Shown here one piece after another: positions 57,589 to 64,000 of a DNA stretch of 64,000 nucleotides (its first letter is position 1; each line of letters begins with the position of its first letter). Source of the stretch: Bacillus thuringiensis (GTDB taxonomy: Bacteria; Bacillota; Bacilli; Bacillales; Bacillaceae_G); the NCBI RefSeq assembly GCF_022095615.2, contig NZ_CP155559.1:3531501-3595500 (forward strand), in the 5' to 3' direction. The notes under the pieces are model-generated. The model saw nothing but the letters and a program-made list of their open reading frames with translations, was not told the DNA's origin and searched no databases. A program made the translations under genes and the position numbers.

Positions 57589-58821
57589 TTATTGTTCCAG
57601 TTGCTTTTCTTTTGAAAGCTCAAACGCACTATGTAATGCATTTACAGCCTCCACTAAATCAGTTTCTTTTACAAGAACCCAAATTGTCGTATGGCTATCT
57701 GCCGATTGCAGAATTTGAATACCTTTTTCCGCTAAAGCTGTAACGATTTTCGCAGTAACCCCTGGGTATCCTGCCATTCCAGCTCCTACAATAGAGACTT
57801 TTGCACAATGCTCTGTCACAATTGGCTCATATCCAAGTTTTTTTAATAATTCAACTGCACGACTTGATACACTATCACTCACCGTATAAGCTACCCCAGT
57901 AGGTGAAATGTTAATTAAATCGACACTGATTCCTTCATTCGCCATTTCTTTAAACACATGCTGTTGTAAATCATATGCTGTTTCTTTTGCCAGCACTTTA
58001 ATTTGCGTCACATTTGACACATGAGCAATACCTGTAACAGGACGTTCTTCTACATCACGACCTTTTGTCGCACCGTCCGATGCTGAAATAAGCGTACCTT
58101 CACTATCAGAATACGTAGAACGTACACGAAGTGGTACTTTGGCATGCATCGCAATTTCAACTGCACGTGGATGAACGACTTTTGCACCTTGATATGCCAT
58201 GTTACAAATTTCATTGTACGTTACCGTTTGAAGATGACGTGCATCTTTTACAATGCGAGGATCCGCAGTCATAACACCTTCTACATCTGTGAAGATATCG
58301 ATATATTCAGCATGAAGCGCAACACCTAACGCTGAAGCTGAAGTATCGCTCCCTCCGCGTCCAAGTGTTGTCGTATCACCTTTTTTCGTTTGTCCTTGGA
58401 ATCCTGTAACGACGATTACATCTAGATTTTCTAGCTCTTCATGTATACGATCGCAATTCATTTCAATAATCTTAGCATTCGTAAAATCATCATTTGTTAC
58501 AAAACCAGCTTGTGCACCATTTAACGCTGCTGCTTTTATACCATTCTCATTTAACATATTAGAGAAGACGATTGCTGAGATTAATTCTCCGCATGATAAT
58601 AATAAATCTTGCTCACGATTAGAAATGCAAGATTCCTCTTGATTTACAAGACTTAACAAAGTATCAGTTGCATATGGTTCACCTTTACGGCCCATAGCAG
58701 ATACGACAGTAACTACTTTATAACCCGCATCTAGCGATTTTTTTATATGATGAAGCGCATGCTTACGTCCATTTTCATCACGTACGGATGTGCCACCAAA
58801 TTTTTGAACAATAATTTTCAT
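57589..58821 (-). CDS. dapG: Aspartokinase I (diaminopimelate-sensitive type)
   Basis: A protein of 410 residues that phosphorylates aspartate, the first step to lysine, threonine and methionine. It has the kinase motif KFGGTSVRD (6-14), a GRGGSDTSA loop (near 155-163) and two C-terminal ACT domains (about 260-405) for feedback control. Position between asd and dapA points to the DapG isoenzyme of Bacillus. The ATG at 58821 has AAGGTG seven bases upstream; the in-frame GTG at 58830 lies inside that site. Confidence 0.95.
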   Translation of the reverse strand: MKIIVQKFGGTSVRDENGRKHALHHIKKSLDAGYKVVTVVSAMGRKGEPYATDTLLSLVNQEESCISNREQDLLLSCGELISAIVFSNMLNENGIKAAALNGAQAGFVTNDDFTNAKIIEMNCDRIHEELENLDVIVVTGFQGQTKKGDTTTLGRGGSDTSASALGVALHAEYIDIFTDVEGVMTADPRIVKDARHLQTVTYNEICNMAYQGAKVVHPRAVEIAMHAKVPLRVRSTYSDSEGTLISASDGATKGRDVEERPVTGIAHVSNVTQIKVLAKETAYDLQQHVFKEMANEGISVDLINISPTGVAYTVSDSVSSRAVELLKKLGYEPIVTEHCAKVSIVGAGMAGYPGVTAKIVTALAEKGIQILQSADSHTTIWVLVKETDLVEAVNALHSAFELSKEKQLEQ

Positions 58822-58844
58822 ATTTTGCACCTTCTCTTAGCCGT

Positions 58845-59891
58845 TTACACTAATTGTAATTTTACTAAGCGCTCTGCAATTTGAACAGAATTCCATGCAG
58901 CGCCTTTTAATAAGTTATCAGATACGACCCAAAGATGGAATCCTTTATCGTTATTTAAATCTTTACGGATTCTTCCAACGAATACTTCGTTTTTACCTAC
59001 TGCAGTAGCTGGCATTGGATATAACTGCTCTTCTGGATTATCTTGCAGAACAATACCTTCCGCATTTGCAAGTAAGCTCTTGAATTCTTCTACTGTTACA
59101 CCTTCTTTTTCTACTTCGATGTAAACAGATTCAGAATGACCTGATACAACTGGTAAACGTACACATGTTGCCGCTACTTCTAATTCAGGCATATGCATAA
59201 TTTTTTTCGTTTCATTAATCATTTTCATTTCTTCAAACGTAAATCCATTATCTTGGAATTTATCAATCTGTGGAATCGCGTTGAAAGCAATTTGGAAATG
59301 CTTTTTATCACCTGATACAGGTAAAACATTTGCCTTCACTTCTTCACCATTTAAGATTGCTTGTGATTGTTCATGAAGTTCTTCAATCGCTGCCGCACCA
59401 GCACCTGATACAGCTTGATATGTGGAAACGATTACTCGTTTTAAACCATATTGCTGACGAACTGGCTCAAGAGCTACTACCATTTGAATTGTAGAACAGT
59501 TTGGATTTGCAATAATACCATTATGCTCTTTTAAGTCGTTTTCATTTACTTCAGGTACAACAAGTGGCACGTTTTCTGTCATACGGAATGCACTTGTATT
59601 ATCAACAACAATCGCACCGCGCTTTGCTGCTTCTGGCGCTAATTGTTTTGATACAGATCCACCAGCACTAAATAGTGCGATATCTACTCCTTCAAAACTT
59701 TCAGGAGTTGCCTCTTGAACTGTAAATTCTTCGCCTTTAAATACAAGTTTCTTACCTGCAGATCGTTTAGATGAAAGTAACGTTAACTTCCCGATTGGAA
59801 ATTCTCGTTTCTCTAAAGTATTTAACATTTGTTCACCAACTGCGCCGGTTGCTCCAACTACAGCGACATGAAAAGTTTTTTGCTTTTCCAT
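58845..59891 (-). CDS. asd: Aspartate-semialdehyde dehydrogenase
   Basis: A protein of 348 residues with GATGAVG (about 13-19) for NADP binding and catalytic Cys132 in NPNCSTIQM; the active-site His lies in VSGHSESV. It reduces aspartyl phosphate to the semialdehyde. The ATG at 59891 follows AAAGGGG, and the adjacent in-frame GTG is less favoured. A hairpin in its leader (59934-59964) lies between dpaB and asd, so asd may have its own control. Confidence 0.97.
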   Translation of the reverse strand: MEKQKTFHVAVVGATGAVGEQMLNTLEKREFPIGKLTLLSSKRSAGKKLVFKGEEFTVQEATPESFEGVDIALFSAGGSVSKQLAPEAAKRGAIVVDNTSAFRMTENVPLVVPEVNENDLKEHNGIIANPNCSTIQMVVALEPVRQQYGLKRVIVSTYQAVSGAGAAAIEELHEQSQAILNGEEVKANVLPVSGDKKHFQIAFNAIPQIDKFQDNGFTFEEMKMINETKKIMHMPELEVAATCVRLPVVSGHSESVYIEVEKEGVTVEEFKSLLANAEGIVLQDNPEEQLYPMPATAVGKNEVFVGRIRKDLNNDKGFHLWVVSDNLLKGAAWNSVQIAERLVKLQLV

Positions 59892-59933
59892 CACTATGCC
59901 CCTTTCTAGATACCAATCCTTCTATAACTTAGA

Positions 59934-59964
59934 ATTAGAAGGAGTATACAATACCCCTTCTAAT
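59934..59964 (-). repeat. Stem-loop in the asd leader
   Basis: Arms 59934-59942 and 59956-59964 (9 bp, perfect) continue inward through GTAT/ATAC with single mismatches. No U run follows on the minus strand, so it is not a standard terminator. It lies 43 bases upstream of the asd ATG. Confidence 0.6.
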
Positions 59965-60041
59965 CTTAATAACGTTAATTTTATCATATTCTACAGTAAG
60001 AATGATGGTTTCATCAAAAATTGTCCGTTTTTTTTCGTTTT

Positions 60042-60641
60042 TTAATTCATATATCTGAATTTTTCTACGACAACCGGTTGCAATTGCTTCCCTTGCAGCG
60101 CTTCTAATACTGTATCTTCCAGTAACTCCATACGAGCCACCATTGAGTTCGGTTTTTTCTCTGGTGCATCTTGGCCAAACGGGACGAAGTAGATGTTTTT
60201 CGTTGCCATTAGGCGCATGAGATTTACCCCATTAAGCCCCAACGCATCATTCGTCGAAACAGCCAACACGACAGGCTTGCCATTTCTTAGCGTCGCTTTC
60301 GCTGCCATTAATACTGGAGAGTCTGTCATTGCATTTGCAAATTTACTCATAGAATTTCCTGTTAGTGGTGCAATTACCATACAATCTAGTGGAATTTTAG
60401 GTCCTAGTGGTTCTGCGCCAACGATTGAATTAATCGCTTTAAAGCCTGTTACTTCTTCAATCTTTTTAATCCACTCTGCTCCTTCTCCAAATCTTGTATT
60501 TGTTGATTGAACAGTGTAAGAAACAACAGGACGTACTTCTGCTCCCTCAGCAATTAATTTTTCTAAATGAGGCATTACTTCTTCGTACGTACAATGTGAA
60601 CCAGTAAAACCAAATCCTATTCTTTTCCCTTTTAAATTCAT
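60042..60641 (-). CDS. dpaB: Dipicolinate synthase subunit B
   Basis: A 199-residue flavoprotein of the UbiX/Dfp-like fold (GFGFTGSHCTYEEV, about 8-21; APLTGNSMSKFANAM near 92). With DpaA it oxidises dihydrodipicolinate to dipicolinic acid in the mother cell; the acid is then packed into the spore core. The start overlaps dpaA by four bases. The presence of both subunits is strong evidence of a spore former. Confidence 0.97.
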   Translation of the reverse strand: MNLKGKRIGFGFTGSHCTYEEVMPHLEKLIAEGAEVRPVVSYTVQSTNTRFGEGAEWIKKIEEVTGFKAINSIVGAEPLGPKIPLDCMVIAPLTGNSMSKFANAMTDSPVLMAAKATLRNGKPVVLAVSTNDALGLNGVNLMRLMATKNIYFVPFGQDAPEKKPNSMVARMELLEDTVLEALQGKQLQPVVVEKFRYMN

Positions 60642-61540
60642 TCCCCATTCTCCTTTCTTGCTATTACGTCTTCTGCTAGTAACTGAGAAAGAACGTTCGC
60701 TAAAATTTGTCCTGCTGTTTTCGGAGCAACAATACCTGGTAATCCAGGTGCTAACAGCGCTTTGACCCCTCTTTTTTCCGCATATCTAAAGTCGGTACCG
60801 CCTGGTTTAGACGCTAAATCAATTACTAACGTATGAGCTGGCATTTTTGAAATGACATTCGCTGTTACAACGAGATGCGGAATTGTATTAATAACAATAT
60901 CGATATTTCCTACTTCTTTCTCAATGTTTTGCATATGAAAAGGAGAAAACATCATTTCTGTAATACGTGCAATATGTTCCGATCGTCTTGCTCCAACTTT
61001 GACATGGGCTCCTAATGATTGAAATGCTCTGGCAACACTCATCCCTGTTCTACCAAATCCTAAAACCATTACATTGGAACCATGAATTGTATAGTCGGTA
61101 TGTTGAATTACCATCATTAATGTACCTTCTACAGTTGGAATAGAATTGTAGATTGCCACATCATCACGATCAAATAATTTAACAAGTTTGCGGTTTGTAG
61201 TAGATACGAGATTTTCCAAGTAAGGCGTACCAATTCCTGAATATATAGTAAAGTGTTCTGGTGTATTTTCAATTTGTTCTTTCGTTATAGAAACTTTTTC
61301 GTTTGAAAAAATAGTATCTACTTCTCCCTTGGCATTTGTACCTGCAACTGGCAAAATAATTGCATCTACAGAAGTGAAATCTAAATTTTGTATACTTTCT
61401 TTTGCTGCCCCTGTGAAGCCATGATCTAACTGATCAAACCCTATCAATGAAAGTTTCGCATCCAATTCAACTAGCTTGCGAATTACTTCTAGCTGTCTTG
61501 CATCTCCTCCTATGACAGCAATATGCATCTCAGTCAACAT
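60638..61540 (-). CDS. dpaA: Dipicolinate synthase subunit A
   Basis: A 300-residue Rossmann-fold protein (VLGFGRTGMSVARAF near 153-167) that works with DpaB. The ATG at 61540 has AAGGTG about ten bases upstream; an internal ATG at 61528 is possible but weaker. The upstream region contains CATATGATG (about 61602-61610, minus) with an AC 17 bases before it, resembling a sigma-K promoter, in keeping with late mother-cell expression. That promoter call is tentative. Confidence 0.96.
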   Translation of the reverse strand: MLTEMHIAVIGGDARQLEVIRKLVELDAKLSLIGFDQLDHGFTGAAKESIQNLDFTSVDAIILPVAGTNAKGEVDTIFSNEKVSITKEQIENTPEHFTIYSGIGTPYLENLVSTTNRKLVKLFDRDDVAIYNSIPTVEGTLMMVIQHTDYTIHGSNVMVLGFGRTGMSVARAFQSLGAHVKVGARRSEHIARITEMMFSPFHMQNIEKEVGNIDIVINTIPHLVVTANVISKMPAHTLVIDLASKPGGTDFRYAEKRGVKALLAPGLPGIVAPKTAGQILANVLSQLLAEDVIARKENGE

Positions 61541-61789
61541 TCCCTAATTCACCTTCTTTTTCTGTCATTTATAAGAAAAGTGCCTACTTTTTCTTTTTCC
61601 TCCACATCATATGTAATGTACGAGTTTTAGGTGATTGAAAAACATAAAGCACGTATGATTTATCCCGCTATTTGTACGCAGTTAAACCCCACCTTAAAAT
61701 TCGGCATATAAGAGGACATTATACGGGAAATTGATTTCCGGTAAAGGCTCGATTCATGTGAGCTTTTACTCAGCGGCGAATGAACAAAA

Positions 61790-61814
61790 AAAGATGACCA
61801 AAATGGCCATCTTT
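61790..61814 (-). terminator. Terminator of ymxH
   Basis: A 10-bp stem (61790-61799 and 61805-61814, one G-U) followed by seven U on the minus strand. Confidence 0.88.
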
Positions 61815-62065
61815 CACTTCGAATTTGAACGATCTGTCATATCACAAAGGATCATATCATGCCCTACTTTTTTAATTTGACTCCATGCTACTCTTACTTC
61901 TTGTGGTTCCTTTTTAAAACCTCCCCATTTACCAGCAGGTATGATAAAAGCCTGTATTTTCCCATTCTTCTCATCGATTTCTAAATCCACATGGCCTAAA
62001 AATCCCATTTTTTCTGCTCTTTCTAAATTTACGATCTCTTTACCACTTAATTCGCTTAAACGCAT
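61814..62065 (-). CDS. ymxH: YlmC/YmxH family PRC-barrel sporulation protein
   Basis: A protein of 83 residues starting MRLSELSGKEIVNLE, a small PRC-barrel-like domain of the YlmC/YmxH family present in spore formers. The role is unknown; sporulation linkage is by family and by position next to dpaA. It has its own terminators on both sides, so it is probably monocistronic. Confidence 0.93.
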   Translation of the reverse strand: MRLSELSGKEIVNLERAEKMGFLGHVDLEIDEKNGKIQAFIIPAGKWGGFKKEPQEVRVAWSQIKKVGHDMILCDMTDRSNSK

Positions 62066-62132
62066 ACACTCTCCCCCTACCGAATTATGAATTTAAGTTA
62101 TCCATAATTAGTACCTATTCTATATATCAAAA

Positions 62133-62174
62133 AAAAATAACCGTATCTCATTTAAAAGAGATACGGTTATTTTT
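62133..62174 (-). terminator. Terminator of mlpA
   Basis: A 17-bp perfect stem (62133-62149 and 62158-62174) with an 8-base loop, followed by U on the minus strand. Confidence 0.92.
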
Positions 62175-62194
62175 ACATACTTCATATAAAGCAA

Positions 62195-63436
62195 TTATAG
62201 TTTTATTCCTTTTGGAAGTTTTCCATCTGGACTAATTAATGCTGCAGAGAACTCATCTGTAAACATGTTACGAATTAACTCATCAACATTTTCTTTTGTT
62301 ACAGTGTTTACACTTTCAATAATCTCATCAAGTGAACGATGCTTACGAAGTAGCAATTCATTTTTACCATTGCGGCTCATACGGCTATTCGTACTTTCTA
62401 AACTTAACATTAAGTTTCCTTTTAATTGCTCTTTACTATTAATAAGCTCTTTTTCTGTAATACCTGTATTTTTCAATGTTTCTAATGTTTCCTGCATTGT
62501 GTCATACAGTGTATCTAATTGTTTGCTACCTGTTCCACCATACAGCGTTAACATACCTGTATCTTCATAAGAAGAATGGTAAGAAAATACTGAGTAGGCT
62601 AACCCGCGTTGCTCACGTACTTCTTGGAATAAACGGCTACTCATGCTACCACCTAAAACGTTATTTAATACGATTAAGTTATAAATATCTTCGTGTCCCA
62701 TTTGTAAGCCTTTATATCCTAAACATAAATGAGCTTGTTCTGTTTCCTTTTTACGTGCTACCTTATTAAAATGGAAAATTGGGCTATGTACTTGTTCACG
62801 ATTTGTTGTTCCTTCATAGCTACCGAAATATTGCTCTACCGTTTGTAAAAAGGCTTCATCAATATTTCCTGCAACTGAAACAACGACATTTTCAGGTGTG
62901 TAATGATCCTTGATATATTGGCGTAGCGTATCACCTGTAAACGTATCAAGCGTTTCTTCTGTTCCTAAAATAGGATATCCAAGCGGATGCGTTTCATATG
63001 TTGCTTTTGTTAACATATCATGCACAATATCATCTGGAGCATCTTCGTACATTTTAATTTCTTCACATACGACATTCTTCTCTTTTTTCAGTTCTTCCTC
63101 ATCAAATGTTGAATTAAAGAACATATCTGCCAATACATCTAAAGCATATTTAGCATGCTCATCAAGCACTTTTGCATAGTAACAAGTGTATTCTTTTGAA
63201 GTAAAAGCATTCACTTGCCCACCAATGCTATCAAATGATTCTGCAATTTCGCGTGCACTACGTGTTTCCGTTCCTTTAAAGAACATATGCTCTAAAAAGT
63301 GGGAAACCCCGTTATTTTTTTCATTTTCATTTCTTGATCCCGCATGGATCCAAATACCAATCGCAACCGATCTTACGGTTGGTATATTCTCCATAACGAT
63401 TCTTACACCATTTTTACAAGTATATTTTTTAATCAA
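62195..63436 (-). CDS. mlpA: M16-family processing protease MlpA (YmxG)
   Basis: A 413-residue insulinase-family metalloprotease with HFLEH (His46, Glu49, His50) and the distal Glu in CEEIKMYEDAPDD. B. subtilis MlpA lies next to ymxH and influences extracellular protease production. The start is a TTG at 63436: AGGAGG lies eight bases upstream of it, whereas the longer in-frame ATG at 63493 has no binding site and would read through that ribosome site. The frame gives the standard family length. Confidence 0.93.
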   Translation of the reverse strand: MIKKYTCKNGVRIVMENIPTVRSVAIGIWIHAGSRNENEKNNGVSHFLEHMFFKGTETRSAREIAESFDSIGGQVNAFTSKEYTCYYAKVLDEHAKYALDVLADMFFNSTFDEEELKKEKNVVCEEIKMYEDAPDDIVHDMLTKATYETHPLGYPILGTEETLDTFTGDTLRQYIKDHYTPENVVVSVAGNIDEAFLQTVEQYFGSYEGTTNREQVHSPIFHFNKVARKKETEQAHLCLGYKGLQMGHEDIYNLIVLNNVLGGSMSSRLFQEVREQRGLAYSVFSYHSSYEDTGMLTLYGGTGSKQLDTLYDTMQETLETLKNTGITEKELINSKEQLKGNLMLSLESTNSRMSRNGKNELLLRKHRSLDEIIESVNTVTKENVDELIRNMFTDEFSAALISPDGKLPKGIKL

Positions 63437-63522
63437 AAACTTTCCTCCTACTGCCAGTTTCTCTAAATAAGTGCTATTATTTAATGATAACAAGTTTAAG
63501 GATGAATGTCATGCAAATGTAT

Positions 63523-64000
63523 TTAATCCACACGTTTTTCATCCAGTAATTCTGTTATATTCCCTACTTTATATCCTTGTTCCTTCAATTTTGTAATCAT
63601 TGTATCTAATGCTTCTGCTGTAGATGAAGTTGGATGCATTAATACGATAGCACCTGGATGTATTTTTCTCATTACTCTCTGCAATAGTACATCTGGATCC
63701 GGTCGCTTCCAATCAATTGTATCGACAGTCCACATGATGGTTCCCATTTGAAAATCATCTGCAATTTTCACGACTTCATCCCGAAAACTTCCACTCGGCG
63801 GAGCAAACCATCTCACCTTTTGATTCGTAGCAGCTTCAATCATTCGATTTGTTTTTTGTAACTGATCTCGTATTTCATCAGACGATAGCGTTTTCATATT
63901 AGGGTGTGTGTAAGAATGATTTCCAACTTCTTGATTTGCATCAACAATCATTTTTGCAAATCGCAAATTTTCTTTCACCCAGCGTCCTTCTAAAAAGAAA
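63523..64000 (-). CDS. ylxY: Polysaccharide deacetylase family protein YlxY, C-terminal part
   Basis: About 159 codons of a NodB-type deacetylase, cut by the right edge of the window (5' end missing). Visible motifs are NHSYTHP (metal-binding H-x3-H, near the window edge), APPSGSFRDE, WTVDTIDWKRPD and GAIVLMHPT, the standard NodB order. YlxY is a sporulation-associated member upstream of mlpA in Bacillus. A GTG at 63978 is internal; the frame continues upstream with FLEGRW. The substrate is presumed peptidoglycan-like but not shown. Confidence 0.88.
   Translation of the reverse strand, partial: FFLEGRWVKENLRFAKMIVDANQEVGNHSYTHPNMKTLSSDEIRDQLQKTNRMIEAATNQKVRWFAPPSGSFRDEVVKIADDFQMGTIMWTVDTIDWKRPDPDVLLQRVMRKIHPGAIVLMHPTSSTAEALDTMITKLKEQGYKVGNITELLDEKRVD

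Noticed and set aside
1..64000. tRNA, rRNA, prophage, restriction-modification or toxin-antitoxin genes
   Set aside because: I looked for them on both strands and found no supporting signatures.

Overview
The window is chromosomal DNA of a low-G+C, endospore-forming Gram-positive of the Bacillus cereus group. Four things point there. The sporulation genes (cotE, spoVS, dpaAB, spoIIIE) lie in the order of the B. subtilis recA region. Two exact PlcR boxes (TATGNANNNNTNCATA) occur. One of them precedes a gene for the 329-residue B. cereus-type phosphatidylinositol-specific phospholipase C. The second lies between a subtilase-family protease and a LysM cell-wall hydrolase. The sequence cannot separate B. 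cereus from B. thuringiensis or B. anthracis. I see no rRNA, tRNA, insertion sequence, prophage or CRISPR array.

Positions 1-20.4 kb are the accessory part. They hold a DUF2515 gene overlapping a small membrane-protein gene, and a MocR regulator with a CidA/LrgA-LrgB pair and YfmQ. Next come a 6-phospho-beta-glucosidase with its GntR/UTRA regulator and a likely operator, then the PlcR island (PI-PLC, subtilase, LysM hydrolase). They are followed by a flavoprotein, an LtaS-type lipoteichoic acid synthase, a large TPR-dynamin-like GTPase, a 61-residue orphan and a choloylglycine-hydrolase-family enzyme.

Positions 20.5-64 kb are core genome, almost all on the minus strand. In transcription order (right to left) they are: ylxY (partial), mlpA, ymxH, dpaA-dpaB, asd, dapG, dapA, rnjB, tepA, ylzJ, spoIIIE, ymfC, a BMP-family nucleoside ABC transporter of four genes, ymfF, ymfH, ymfI, ymfJ, ymfK, rodZ/ymfM, pgsA, cinA, recA, rny, ymdB, spoVS, an M19 dipeptidase, korA-korB, miaB, ricA/ymcA, cotE, mutS and mutL. 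The segment combines dipicolinate and lysine-precursor synthesis, RNA decay (RNase J2, RNase Y), chromosome segregation, DNA repair, tRNA thiomethylation and spore-coat assembly.

The most interesting regulatory structures are non-coding. A C74-type (guanine) purine riboswitch with a terminator and a full sigma-A promoter lies ahead of ymfC and the nucleoside transporter genes. The leader of the RNase J gene has a 13-bp inverted repeat joining its 5' end to the translation start, plus a competing copy of the same motif and two 13-codon ORFs. A 17-bp inverted repeat fits an operator for the phospho-beta-glucosidase operon. The TPR-dynamin gene is preceded by a duplicated 16-bp motif. The RNase Y leader has an attenuator-like hairpin.
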